Origin: Ornithobacterium rhinotracheale DSM 15997
GTDB lineage: Bacteria > Bacteroidota > Bacteroidia > Flavobacteriales > Weeksellaceae
Assembly (NCBI RefSeq): GCF_000265465.1
Contig: NC_018016.1
Span: forward strand, 2,335,176-2,399,175
DNA length: 64,000 nucleotides
Reading direction: 5' to 3'
Made by a program: the position numbers and the translations under genes. Under the pieces are notes generated by a model, which had not been told where the DNA came from, made no database searches, and was given only the letters and a program-made list of their open reading frames with translations. Every line of letters begins with the position of its first letter. The stretch's first letter is position 1. Of the stretch, positions 1 to 9,459 are shown piece after piece.

Positions 1-1834
1 GAATCTCTGACCAAGGAAGAGTATGTAAACTTCTTTAAAGATGTTAAAATTTCTTTCTTTGCCATAGACGAGGCACACTGTATTTCGGAATGGGGACACG
101 ACTTTAGACCTGAGTATAGAAACATAAAATCTATATATTCAAAAGATTGGTGAACAGCCCATTATAGCACTCACAGCTACTGCTACGCCAAAAGTGCAAG
201 AGGATATTCAAAAAACACTGGGCATGACTGATGCTTTGGTTTACAAAGCCTCGTTCAATCGTCCGAATTTGTTTTACGAAGTACGCCCAAAGGTAGATAT
301 TGATAAACAAATTATTAAATTCATTAAAACCAGAAAAGGACAATCAGGAATTATCTATTGCCTAAGCCGTAAAAAAGTGGAGGAAATGGCACAAACGCTT
401 GAGCTAAACGGAATTTCTGCTTTGCCTTATCACGCTGGTTTGGATGCCAAAACACGCGCCGAGCACCAAGATAAATTCTTGATGCAAGATGTAGACATTG
501 TTGTAGCAACTATCGCCTTTGGAATGGGGATCGATAAGCCCGATGTGCGTTTTGTGATTCACTATGATTTTCCAAAAAGCTTGGAAGGCTATTATCAAGA
601 AACAGGACGTGCAGGTCGTGATGGTGGCGAAGGATACTGTTTGGCTTTTTATGATTATAAAGACATTGAAAAACTTGAAAAATTTCTTTCAGGAAAACCC
701 GTTTCTGAGCGTGAGGTAGGACTACAATTGCTAAACGAAGTGGTTTCTTATGCAGAAACCTCTATGTCGCGCAGAAAATTCTTATTACACTACTTTGGAG
801 AAGAATTTGATGAAGTGAATGGGGAAGGAGCGGATATGGATGACAATATGCGTAACCCTAAAAAAATGATTGAAGTTTCTAAGGAGCTCAAAACATTTTT
901 GGAAATCATTGAAAAAACCAATCAAAAATTGAAATTAAAAGATTTGGTGAAATTGCTCGTGGGCAAAAACACGGTGATTACTAAATCTTATTCATTAGAA
1001 ACCGAAGACTTCTTTGGGATAGGAAAAGATTATTCAGAAAGTTTCTGGAGAAGCATTGGTCGCCAGTCGATTGTAAACGATTTTGTGGAAAAAGAAGTAG
1101 AATCGTATGGAATTTTAAAATTGAATCAAAAGGCTTTTGACTTCATTGCAAAACCTCACAAATTCGAAATTGCAGAAGATCATGACTACGAGGCATTGAT
1201 GAGCCAGCAAAACGATGAGCCAGTAGCTAGCGGTGGTGCTTTAGATGAAACTTTGCTTAAATATTTACAAGAACAAAGAAAAAAATCTTCTAAAAAACAC
1301 GGAATTCCGCCTTTTGCTATTTTCCAAGATGCAAGTTTAGAAGACATGGCTTCGCAATATCCTACAACCATGGAAGAGCTTACCAACATTTTTGGTGTAG
1401 GAGAGGGGAAAGCCAAGAAATTCGGAAAACCGTTCATCGAACTGATTGAACGCTATGTGGAAGACAATGATATTGAAAAACCAAACGACATTGTCATTAA
1501 GCAAATTGCCAATAAGTCTACTAATAAGGTGTATATAATACAAAGTACCGATAGAAAAATGAACTTGGAAGACATAGCCAAGGCCAAAGGTATGAGCATG
1601 GAGGAACTTCTTTCTGAGATGGAAAGTATTGTATATCAAGGGACAAAAATCAATATTAATTATTATATTGAGGAAGTGATAGATGAAGATTTGCAGGAGG
1701 AAATCATGGATTTCTTGATGGAGGATGCCGAAACCGATAGTTTGGCAGAATTGCTTGAGGAGTTTGGCGATGATTTGGATGAGGAAGAATTACGCCTTAT
1801 GCGCATAAAATTCATTAGCGAAGTAGCAAACTAA
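1..1834 (+). pseudogene. recQ: RecQ ATP-dependent DNA helicase, 5' end outside window, frameshifted
   Basis: 3'-5' DNA helicase for recombination and replication-fork repair. The window opens inside helicase domain 1: in frame 1 the DEAH box is at nt 67-78, followed by the RecQ motif [15 protein letters not shown]. This frame ends at a TGA (151-153). The expected continuation ([20 protein letters not shown]) is in frame 2 from about nt 134, so one extra base lies in or near nt 121-140. Downstream the gene is intact: helicase C domain (about 290-690, with QETGRAGRDGG), winged-helix RQC region (about 890-1170), HRDC domain (about 1240-1455) and an acidic C-terminal extension. The zinc-site cysteines between helicase and RQC are absent. 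An ATG at 194 could only give an ATPase-less fragment. Either a real pseudogene or a sequencing error; family identity is certain. Confidence 0.9.
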
Positions 1835-1857
1835 AATTTTATTTAAAAATTAAAAGA

Positions 1858-2226
1858 TTGGATCAAACATTATTACTCCTATTCATAGGATTATTGGCAG
1901 GTCTCATCGGCGGACTTGTGGGGATAGGTGGTGGATTAATCATCGTGCCGTTTTTAGTTTTTTTAATGGGAATGTCTCAGCACGAAGCGCAAGGAACCAG
2001 TTTAGCCACATTGCTATTACCACTCAGTTTCCTCTCGGTATATAGTTACAACAAAGCGGGTTTCATCAATTGGAAATATGTATTAATTCTCTCCATCACC
2101 TTCATGATTGGTAGTTATTTCGGAGGCGTTTGGGCTTTAAAAATTGATCAAAAAACACTCAAAAAAATATTTGGGTTCATTATGATTCTCGGAGCTGCTA
2201 AAATGTTTTGGGATTCATATAAATAA
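1858..2226 (+). CDS. TauE/SafE family permease, half-size (122 aa)
   Basis: Integral membrane protein of the TauE/SafE (sulfite or organosulfonate export) family. The N-terminal glycine-rich helix GLIGGLVGIGGG and the following PFLVFLMGMSQHEAQGTSL segment are the classic half-repeat of this family. At 122 aa it is about half the usual 250 aa, with four hydrophobic segments, so it probably dimerises; such short members are frequent in Flavobacteriia. It starts with TTG (1858), 23 nt after the recQ stop, with no clear ribosome binding site, so it may be co-transcribed with recQ. Substrate unknown. Confidence 0.75.
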   Translation: MDQTLLLLFIGLLAGLIGGLVGIGGGLIIVPFLVFLMGMSQHEAQGTSLATLLLPLSFLSVYSYNKAGFINWKYVLILSITFMIGSYFGGVWALKIDQKTLKKIFGFIMILGAAKMFWDSYK

Positions 2227-2309
2227 AAATTGCAATTACTTTATTAAGTTGATAAAATTAAATAGATTTGCATTTCATTTTTTAAATCAAATCTTAAAGC
2301 ATTTTACCA

Positions 2310-3749
2310 ATGCAAAAAGTAATTAATTTTCTTAGATACTATCTACGATTATCGACTGATCGCATCCACAGTCATAAAATTAAAAACAACCTTTTACAAG
2401 CCATTCCATTCTGGGTGGGTGCCGTAATCACGGGATTATTTGCCATTTTCTATGCCAGTTTATTTAGGTATGCAGAAGAAGTCCTAGCTTGGATTTTAGG
2501 ATGGCATAAGTGGCTAATATTCATTTTATTGCCTTCGGCTTTTCTGATTTCGTGGTGGCTTGTTGTAAAATTTGCACCTTACGCCAAAGGGAGTGGAATC
2601 CCACAAGTGATGGCCGCAGTAGAACTTTCTACGCCAAAGAATCATAAGAAAATACCTAAATTGCTTAGTTTAAGGGTTTTATGTGTTAAGATTATTTCTA
2701 GTGCCATCATGGTAGTGGGCGGTGGAGCCATAGGTAGAGAAGGGCCTACAATTCAAATTTCGGGTTCTATTTATAAGAAAATCAATGAATTATTGCCTGC
2801 CTCATGGCCAAAAATTTCAAGAAAAAATATGATCATGACAGGTGCAGCGGCTGGACTTTCTGCAGCGTTCAATACACCACTTGGAGGAATTGTTTTTGCC
2901 ATAGAGGAACTTACAAGAACTCACCTAAGTTACTTTAAAACAGCACTTTTTACAGGAGTTATCATTGCAGGCTTCTTAACACAAAGTATCACAGGTCCTT
3001 ATCTCTATTTAGGATTTCCAAGAATTGATGATATTTCCTCTTGGATTATATTTTCGGTGCTATTGGTAGCCGTGATTTCTGGAATTTTAAGTAGTTTGCT
3101 TTCGCAAGCAATGCTCAGCGTTTTAAAATTCAAAAAAACATTAAAAACTCAACGCCAAGAAGTTTATTTTTTATTAGCATCATCACTCATCATAGCAACG
3201 CTAGCCTATTTCATTAGCGAGGATATTTTAGGTTCTGGAAAAGAATTAATGGAGCGTGTGCTCTTTACCGACGAAAAAACTTTGCCTTGGTATGTGCCTA
3301 TTTTAAGAATGGTAGGAACAGGACTTTCGTTTACCTCGGGAGCTGCAGGAGGTATTTTTGCACCAGCTTTGGGTGCGGGTGCCACCGTGGGGTCTGTTGT
3401 AGCAGGGTGGTTTGCTTACACTTCATCAGAAATCAATTTGTTGATTTTAGTTGGGATGGTTTCGTTTTTGGTAGGTATCACGCGTGCACCCTTTACATCG
3501 GCAATTCTTGTAATTGAAATGACCGACCGCCACAGCTTGATTTTCTATCTCATGTTTGCAGGTTTAGTTGCTTCGTTTGTAGCATTTAACATCAACAGAC
3601 ACTCGTTCTATGATGTGCTTAAAATGGGCTATTTAAAAGATTTAAACGACGAAGATAGAAAAGAAAAAGCTACCGCTTTGGCAACTGAAACAGAAAAATT
3701 AAATGTAGCAACAGAAGTGCAAGGCGATAAAAGCGAAGAATTAAAATAA
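2310..3749 (+). CDS. ClC family chloride channel/transporter, probable Cl-/H+ antiporter
   Basis: Polytopic membrane protein (479 aa) of the ClC family. Selectivity motifs are present: GSGIP (residues 94-98), GREGP (142-146, gating Glu144), and GGIFAP near residue 350. The internal proton-path glutamate of exchangers is also present (EE at 199-200, aligned with E202/E203 of E. coli ClcA). This favours a Cl-/H+ antiporter over a passive channel. There is no C-terminal CBS domain; the tail is short and charged. GSGIP with Ser argues for chloride rather than nitrate, and the motifs are not those of fluoride-type ClCs. It has its own 80-nt upstream gap and is followed by a small lipoprotein gene. 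Confidence 0.9.
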   Translation: MQKVINFLRYYLRLSTDRIHSHKIKNNLLQAIPFWVGAVITGLFAIFYASLFRYAEEVLAWILGWHKWLIFILLPSAFLISWWLVVKFAPYAKGSGIPQVMAAVELSTPKNHKKIPKLLSLRVLCVKIISSAIMVVGGGAIGREGPTIQISGSIYKKINELLPASWPKISRKNMIMTGAAAGLSAAFNTPLGGIVFAIEELTRTHLSYFKTALFTGVIIAGFLTQSITGPYLYLGFPRIDDISSWIIFSVLLVAVISGILSSLLSQAMLSVLKFKKTLKTQRQEVYFLLASSLIIATLAYFISEDILGSGKELMERVLFTDEKTLPWYVPILRMVGTGLSFTSGAAGGIFAPALGAGATVGSVVAGWFAYTSSEINLLILVGMVSFLVGITRAPFTSAILVIEMTDRHSLIFYLMFAGLVASFVAFNINRHSFYDVLKMGYLKDLNDEDRKEKATALATETEKLNVATEVQGDKSEELK

Positions 3750-3782
3750 AATTTTTTCATCTTGATTTAAAACATTTTAAAA

Positions 3783-4286
3783 ATGAAAAAAATCGTATTT
3801 TTTATATTTTTGAGTGTATTGATTTTCTCTTGCAAAAACAACGATGATGACAATCATTTTGATGTCGATTTATTAAAGCATAAAACTTGGGTTGCTCAAA
3901 AAGAATTGCCCAATAAAGTTTGGAACGACACGCTGACTTTTAATGCAAATCATACATCAATCCTAAAAACTAAATTGATTGATGGCTTGTGGAATAATAC
4001 CGATGTTCAGATTTCTTCTCATTGGGAATTAAAGGGAAACCAAATTATTTTTTCAGATTTAAAGGTGAATTTAGTTTCATCTAAATCTCCTTGGATTAGA
4101 GAAGATATTGAAGACGAAAACGCTGTGAATGGCGGTATCAAGTATGGAGAAAATGGCAAAAATGATAATTCAGAAAAACCATTTTTCACTAAAAACAAAG
4201 AGATTTGGTATATTCAAAAACTGACCCAAAATCAATTGGTGGTGCAAGATGATAATCACCAGATCACGACTTATACCGCTCTATAA
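3783..4286 (+). CDS. hypothetical lipoprotein (167 aa)
   Basis: A short lysine-rich N-terminus, a hydrophobic stretch and an LIFSC lipobox (Cys17) indicate a lipid-anchored envelope protein. The DDDD-like stretch after the cysteine (KNNDDDN) resembles the surface-export signal of Bacteroidota lipoproteins, which is suggestive only. The body is beta-rich with a KTWVAQKE...TLTFNANHT pattern reminiscent of lipocalin-like lipoproteins of this phylum. No catalytic motif recognised. It lies 33 nt after the ClC gene on the same strand and could be in its transcript. Function unknown. Confidence 0.75.
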   Translation: MKKIVFFIFLSVLIFSCKNNDDDNHFDVDLLKHKTWVAQKELPNKVWNDTLTFNANHTSILKTKLIDGLWNNTDVQISSHWELKGNQIIFSDLKVNLVSSKSPWIREDIEDENAVNGGIKYGENGKNDNSEKPFFTKNKEIWYIQKLTQNQLVVQDDNHQITTYTAL

Positions 4287-4366
4287 AATTATATAGAATT
4301 TATGATTTTTAAGGCTTAGGCTTTCTTTGGTTTTTCTTACTTTTGCTCAAAAGCAAGGGGCAAAAA

Positions 4367-5623
4367 ATGAATTTTGATAGAATTAAAGAAAAACTAGAAA
4401 TCCTAGCAGATGCTGCTAAATACGATGTTTCTTGCTCATCGAGCGGAGGCAATCGTAAAAACAAGGGTGGGCTGGGAAATAGCCACGCATCGGGGATTTG
4501 CCACAGCTTTACCGAAGATGGCAGATGTATTTCTTTGCTTAAAATTCTATTGACCAATCATTGCATTTACGATTGTGCCTACTGCGTTTCTCGTCGCAGC
4601 AACGACATTAAGAGAGCGGCTTTTACGGTGGACGAGGTGGTGGATCTCACCATGAATTTTTATCGCCGAAATTATATCGAGGGATTATTTTTAAGTTCAG
4701 GAATTTTTAAAAATGGAGATACTACCATGGAGCGTTTGGTGCGAATTGCCAAAAAGTTACGCACCGAGCATAAATTCAATGGGTATATTCATCTCAAGTC
4801 TATACCAGGAGCGAGCGAGGAGTTGATGCGCGAAGCGGGACTTTATGCAGATAGACTTTCGGTGAACTTAGAAATCCCGACCGAACAAGGCTTAAAACTT
4901 TTGGCTCCCGAGAAATCGCACAAAGATTTGGTGAAACCTATGCGCACGATTAAACAAAATTTAGAAATTTATAAATCGGAGCGAAAAATCATCAAAAGCA
5001 CGCCTAAATTTGCACCTGCGGGGCAATCCACGCAAATGATTGTGGGAGCCACCAACGAAACGGATTTAAAAATAATTCATGTCGCCAATTATTTTTACAA
5101 AAAATACGACATGCGTCGCGTATATTATTCTGGGTATGTGCCTGTTTTAGAAGATAATAGATTGCCTTCGCTTAATACCCAAGTGCCCGTTCAGCGTGAG
5201 CATAGATTGTATCAAGCCGATTGGTTGATGCGTTTTTATGGATTTGAAGCCAATGAAATTTTGGACAGCGAAGCACCTTTTTTAGATTTAGAAATCGATC
5301 CAAAATTGGCATGGGCGATAAGACACCGCGCGCTTTTTCCCGTGAATATCAATACAGCTCCGAAGGAACTTTTGCTTAGGATTCCGGGCGTGGGTGTAAA
5401 ATCGGTTTTGAAGATTTTAAAAGCCCGAAAATTTCAAAAATTAACCATAGAACATCTCAAAAAAATGGGCGTGGCGACCAATCGAGCCAAATTCTTTATA
5501 GAAGGAGCAAGTCCTAATCGTTTTAATCAATTTCTTGAAAAACAGAATTTAAGACAATTATTACTTAACGAAACCAAATCTAAATGGTCTAGCCTTTATG
5601 GCGAGCAATTGTCTTTGTTTTAA
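4367..5623 (+). CDS. putative DNA modification/repair radical SAM protein (TIGR03916-like)
   Basis: Radical S-adenosylmethionine enzyme of 418 aa. The 4Fe-4S ligands are C66, C70 and C73 (HCIYDCAYC, CxxxCxxC). The C-terminal third holds a helix-hairpin-helix DNA-binding motif (about 325-355, PGVGVKSVLKIL). This layout matches the family annotated as putative DNA modification/repair radical SAM protein, which in other genomes is paired with a TIGR03914/TIGR03915 protein; that partner follows directly here (start 11 nt after this stop). I chose the ATG at 4367, with an AAGGGG ribosome binding site 6 nt upstream, over a TTG at 4343. Reaction and substrate are not known; DNA as target is inferred from the HhH and the partner. 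Confidence 0.88.
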   Translation: MNFDRIKEKLEILADAAKYDVSCSSSGGNRKNKGGLGNSHASGICHSFTEDGRCISLLKILLTNHCIYDCAYCVSRRSNDIKRAAFTVDEVVDLTMNFYRRNYIEGLFLSSGIFKNGDTTMERLVRIAKKLRTEHKFNGYIHLKSIPGASEELMREAGLYADRLSVNLEIPTEQGLKLLAPEKSHKDLVKPMRTIKQNLEIYKSERKIIKSTPKFAPAGQSTQMIVGATNETDLKIIHVANYFYKKYDMRRVYYSGYVPVLEDNRLPSLNTQVPVQREHRLYQADWLMRFYGFEANEILDSEAPFLDLEIDPKLAWAIRHRALFPVNINTAPKELLLRIPGVGVKSVLKILKARKFQKLTIEHLKKMGVATNRAKFFIEGASPNRFNQFLEKQNLRQLLLNETKSKWSSLYGEQLSLF

Positions 5624-5633
5624 TGTTTAAATC

Positions 5634-6395
5634 ATGATAAATCTCGTGTACGACGGAAGTTTTGAAGGGCTGATGACGGCAATTTTTGAAGTGTTTGAAT
5701 ATCGCTTTCAATCTGTGTGTATTTTGCCCGAAAACCGAGCCGCACAGTTGGATTTGTTTGCTGAGCGGCACGATGTCATCACACAAACCGAAAAAGCCGA
5801 GCGTGTACTCAAAAAATTGGAAGAAAATTTAGGCAAAAAAGGAATTTCTCAGCTGATGTATGTGTTTATGTCTGAGCTTGATGAGCGTGAAAATTTAATT
5901 TTGCATTTGGTGCAAAAATCGGTAAAAAATCCTAAAAAATATGTTTTTAATGATTTAGCTGATGATCAAATTTTAGCCATTGCCAAAATTTGCAAATCCG
6001 TGGGGCGAGAGGTGCATCGCATGAAAGCTTTTGTGCGTTTTGAAAAGCTCCAAGACGAAACTTATTTTGCTCGCATTGAGCCTGATTTTGATGTTTTGCC
6101 TATGCTTAAAAATCATTTTTATCATCGCTACCGAGACCAAAAATGGCTAATTTATGATGCGCGTAGAAATTATGGTTTATTCTATGATTTAGAAACTTGT
6201 GAAATGATTTTCCCTACAGGAGATTTTGCCCAAAATCCTGAAGATTTGTGGCACACAGAGGAGCAAAACTATCAAAAATTGTGGCAACGCTATTTTGTGA
6301 AAACGGGTATTGAGGAATGCAAAAATACTAAATTGCATTTGCAAAACATGCCCAAACGTTATTGGAAATATTTAACCGAGAAGAAAATATACTGA
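5634..6395 (+). CDS. TIGR03915-type DNA metabolism protein, partner of the radical SAM enzyme
   Basis: 253-aa soluble protein whose opening (LVYDGSFEGLMTAIFEVFEYR) is characteristic of TIGR03915/DUF4130 proteins (probable DNA metabolism proteins). In larger homologues this region is fused to a uracil-DNA-glycosylase-like domain; here no UDG motif is visible, so only the link domain is present. A conserved core near residues 160-215 (FYHRYRDQKWLIYDARRNYG) probably forms the functional surface. It starts 11 nt after the radical SAM stop and ends in a strong hairpin, so the two genes form a closed bicistronic unit. Biochemical role unknown. Confidence 0.85.
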   Translation: MINLVYDGSFEGLMTAIFEVFEYRFQSVCILPENRAAQLDLFAERHDVITQTEKAERVLKKLEENLGKKGISQLMYVFMSELDERENLILHLVQKSVKNPKKYVFNDLADDQILAIAKICKSVGREVHRMKAFVRFEKLQDETYFARIEPDFDVLPMLKNHFYHRYRDQKWLIYDARRNYGLFYDLETCEMIFPTGDFAQNPEDLWHTEEQNYQKLWQRYFVKTGIEECKNTKLHLQNMPKRYWKYLTEKKIY

Positions 6396-6427
6396 AAAAG
6401 CGTTTTTCTCTTAGAAAAACGCTTTTT
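6395..6427. terminator. bidirectional intrinsic terminator
   Basis: Perfect 13-bp inverted repeat, AAAAAGCGTTTTT / AAAAACGCTTTTT, with a 7-nt loop, beginning at the last base of the TIGR03915 stop codon. T runs lie on both strands, so it can end the radical SAM operon and the converging lipoprotein gene. Confidence 0.85.
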
Positions 6428-6459
6428 AATAAACATCACAAAAATTAATTATATAAAAA

Positions 6460-6861
6460 TTATTTATTTAATTCTTCTTGCACAGTTTTGTAATATTCTT
6501 GTGCTTGGTTGTATTCAGCTTTGTTTTCTTGTGTTTTCAAAGTTTCAACAAGCGAAGTAATTTCGGCAGTAGCTTGGTTCAATTCGTCTACATTTCCTGC
6601 AACCGATGCATTTTTAGCTTTCTCAGCTGCAGCGTGCAGATCGTTTACCCAATTTTGTAAAGTTTCGTCTTGTAATTGTGGAGCTGCAGGAATAGAAGAA
6701 TTTTCCAAATCAGAAGTTGCACCTTCTTCTGGCGCATCTGTGGTAACATCTTCGGTTGCAACATTTTCAGTAGAAACAACTTCCTCTTGTTGAGTTTCTT
6801 TTTTACATGAAGTAAGGGCTACAAATGATGCAATTCCCGCTAGTAATAATACTTTTTTCAT
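6460..6861 (-). CDS. hypothetical lipoprotein (133 aa), helical
   Basis: Signal peptide with lipobox LTSC (Cys19), then an acidic, Ser/Thr/Glu-rich linker (about 20-60) and a C-terminal helical region (about 60-133) rich in Ala, Glu and Lys that looks like an amphipathic helix pair. No enzymatic motif. On the minus strand upstream, a TACCTTTG sequence (6889-6896) fits a Bacteroidota -7 box, so the gene is probably monocistronic. Function unknown. Confidence 0.75.
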   Translation of the reverse strand: MKKVLLLAGIASFVALTSCKKETQQEEVVSTENVATEDVTTDAPEEGATSDLENSSIPAAPQLQDETLQNWVNDLHAAAEKAKNASVAGNVDELNQATAEITSLVETLKTQENKAEYNQAQEYYKTVQEELNK

Positions 6862-6920
6862 ATCAAATCGTATTTAAAAAATGTACGGCAAAGGTACAAA
6901 AATTTTAATCTCTTAAAAAA

Positions 6921-8678
6921 TTAGGCTTGCGCATCACGGAATTGAACTTTGTATAAATGTGCATAATAGCCATTTTGGTTCAATAATTCTTGATGTTTAC
7001 CCATTTCTACAATTTTTCCCTGTTCCATCACGATGATTTTATCGGCGTTTTGAATCGTAGCCAAACGGTGTGCAATAATGATGGAAGTTCGGTTTTTAGT
7101 GATTTTTTCGGTTGCTTCTTGGATTAAATTTTCCGAAGCGGTATCGATAGATGAAGTAGCTTCGTCCAGAACCAAAATCTCTGGCTTGTGCACATAGGCA
7201 CGCAAAAATGAAATCAATTGGCGTAGCCCCACCGAAAGGGTAGAACCACGCTCACAAACTTTATAATGATAGCCACCTGGTAGTGTTTCGATAAATGGGT
7301 GAATATCAATTTCTTTGGCAGCTTGAATGATGTCGTTTTCGCTGATGTTGTTGTCGCCAAGACGGATATTGTTTAAAATCGTATCGTTGAACAAAAATAC
7401 ATCTTGCAACACCACTGCGATATGGCTACGCAGATTTTGCAAACTATAATCCCTAATGTCCACACCATCAATGCAAATACTACCTGATTTAATGTCATAA
7501 AAACGGCTTAAAAGATTGATGATTGTGGATTTTCCTGCACCTGTTGCCCCCACAATAGCAATGCATTCTCCCGCTTTGGCTTCAAACGAAATACCTTTTA
7601 AAATTTCTTCGTCTGGAATGTATTCAAACACCACATCTTTAAATAAAATATTCCCTTGAATGTTACTTTTTTCAATCATTCCTTTGTTTGGCAGAGTTTC
7701 GTTTAAATCCATCATTTTAAACACTCGCTCGGCACTCACAAGTCCGCGTTGTAGGTTGTTGAAACGCTCTGCCATTTGACGAATTGGACGCACCAACATC
7801 GGGATAAACATGATAAAAGCAATGACCTCCCCAGGCGAAACATCTTTAAAATAAAAAGCACTCCAGCCCCCTAAAATGATGACCAAACCAAGTGCGACAG
7901 ATGAGACCAATTCCACCACAGGAAAGAGCAATGAGAAATAAAAAACAGTGGCTAAGTACGCATCTCTCAACTTTTTATTAATACCTTTAAATTTCTTAAA
8001 TTCAGCATCTTCTCGATTAAAAAGTTGAATGATTTTCATCCCCGAAAGGCGTTCTTGTACAAAACTATTGAAAATCGCAGTTTGCGTTCTTTCTTCAGAA
8101 AATGTTCGTTTAATTGATTTTTGGAATAAACTGGTAACCACTGTCATAAGCGGAAGAATCACAATAACAACCAAGGCTAATTTCCAGTTGGTGTAAAACA
8201 TTACTGCCATAATGCACACAATGCGCAAAACATCGCCCAAGACCACCAAAATCCCATCGGTAAAGACTTGCGAAATGGTTTCGATATCAGACACCGAACG
8301 AGTAACCAATGTCCCGTTTGGCGTTTTGTCAAAGAAACTTAATTTGTACTGAATGATTTTGTTAAATAATTGAATTCTAAGTTTTTCAATCACCGTTTGT
8401 GCAATAATATTGGACATTAAAATAAAATAATATTGCAAAGCGATTTCCATGGTGATGATGACACCCAAAATCACACAGATTTTCAATAAATCGGCTACAT
8501 TTTTATGCAAAATATAGGCGTCGATAGCGTCTCCCGCAAGCAACGGGCGTGCAGACGATACCACCGATAAAAGAATGGCAATGATGATAACGGAATAAAA
8601 TCTTTTTTTGTCTTCTATTCCTAAATTAAATAATCGTTTTAGTTCTTTTAAATTAAATCTTTTGGCTCTACTACTCAT
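6921..8678 (-). CDS. ABC transporter, ATP-binding/permease half-exporter (MsbA-like)
   Basis: Type I ABC exporter (585 aa): six-helix transmembrane domain (about 25-305) fused to an ATPase domain. Walker A is GATGAGKST (377-385), signature LSVGLRQ (481-487), Walker B ILVLDE (501-506), with an H-loop in the IIAHR segment near residue 538. The signature has Leu where Gln is usual (LSxGQRQ), a mild deviation. Works as a dimer exporting lipids or drugs; MsbA-type lipid export is the default guess. Its start overlaps the truA stop by 4 nt, so the two are translationally coupled. Confidence 0.88.
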   Translation of the reverse strand: MSSRAKRFNLKELKRLFNLGIEDKKRFYSVIIIAILLSVVSSARPLLAGDAIDAYILHKNVADLLKICVILGVIITMEIALQYYFILMSNIIAQTVIEKLRIQLFNKIIQYKLSFFDKTPNGTLVTRSVSDIETISQVFTDGILVVLGDVLRIVCIMAVMFYTNWKLALVVIVILPLMTVVTSLFQKSIKRTFSEERTQTAIFNSFVQERLSGMKIIQLFNREDAEFKKFKGINKKLRDAYLATVFYFSLLFPVVELVSSVALGLVIILGGWSAFYFKDVSPGEVIAFIMFIPMLVRPIRQMAERFNNLQRGLVSAERVFKMMDLNETLPNKGMIEKSNIQGNILFKDVVFEYIPDEEILKGISFEAKAGECIAIVGATGAGKSTIINLLSRFYDIKSGSICIDGVDIRDYSLQNLRSHIAVVLQDVFLFNDTILNNIRLGDNNISENDIIQAAKEIDIHPFIETLPGGYHYKVCERGSTLSVGLRQLISFLRAYVHKPEILVLDEATSSIDTASENLIQEATEKITKNRTSIIIAHRLATIQNADKIIVMEQGKIVEMGKHQELLNQNGYYAHLYKVQFRDAQA

Positions 8679-9418
8679 ACATAAAATAAATCAGACGGGT
8701 AGGCAACATGTGTCAAAAACAGACCTTGTGCCGGTGCCGATGCGGCTGCAAAATTACGCCCTTTTTTTTCAATTATCTGTTTAAATTCTGTGATATTTAT
8801 CTTTCCTTTTCCCACTTCTACCATAGTGCCTACAATGGCACGCACCATGTTTCGCAAGAATCTATCGGCACAAATCGTAAATTTCAATTCATCGCCATTT
8901 TGTTCCCAAATCGCTGAATAAATTTTGCAAATATTGGTCTTGGTATCGGCATGCAATCGGGCAAAACTCGTGAAATCTTCGTACAAAAAAAGCTGTTTAG
9001 CGGCTTCGTTCATGGCATCGATGTCTAGCGAATGGTGCATGATCCAAGCGTTTTCGGTCTCAAAAACATTTTTTTTGGTAAAAATATAATATTCATAGGT
9101 TCGGGACAGTGCATCAAACCTTGCGTGGGCATCTTCTTTCACGGGAATAATTTGGTGCACAGCAATGTCGTCGGGCAAAAATCGGTTTAATCTATTTTTT
9201 AAAACCTCGGGTTCTTGACAATCCAAATCGGCGTGAGCAAACATCTGTTTGGCGTGCACTCCCGCATCGGTTCTACCTGCGCCCGTAACCTGGATAGGCG
9301 TTTTCAAAAGCGTAGAAAGTCGGTTTTCGAGCACTTCTTGCACCGTTACTGCATTGGGCTGAATCTGCCAACCGTGATAATTTGTTCCTTTGTATGAAAA
9401 TTCAATGAAATATCTCAA
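8675..9418 (-). CDS. truA: tRNA pseudouridine(38-40) synthase TruA
   Basis: Makes pseudouridine at positions 38-40 of the tRNA anticodon arm. The catalytic Asp51 sits in the hallmark GAGRTDAGVHA motif, and the C-terminal FLRNMVRAIVGTMVEVG motif is present. Length (247 aa) is normal. The start is TTG (9416-9418); no ATG upstream fits the conserved N-terminus MRYFIEFSYKGTNYHGWQ. First gene of a two-gene operon with the ABC exporter; divergent from the phosphodiesterase gene, with 41 nt between the two TTG starts. Confidence 0.93.
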   Translation of the reverse strand: MRYFIEFSYKGTNYHGWQIQPNAVTVQEVLENRLSTLLKTPIQVTGAGRTDAGVHAKQMFAHADLDCQEPEVLKNRLNRFLPDDIAVHQIIPVKEDAHARFDALSRTYEYYIFTKKNVFETENAWIMHHSLDIDAMNEAAKQLFLYEDFTSFARLHADTKTNICKIYSAIWEQNGDELKFTICADRFLRNMVRAIVGTMVEVGKGKINITEFKQIIEKKGRNFAAASAPAQGLFLTHVAYPSDLFYV

Positions 9419-9459
9419 AACTATTTTTTAACTTTAGACCACAAAAATACAACAACGAA

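Noticed and set aside
5634..6395. Uracil-DNA glycosylase domain in the TIGR03915 protein
   Set aside because: No UDG catalytic motif is present and the protein is too short for the fused form.
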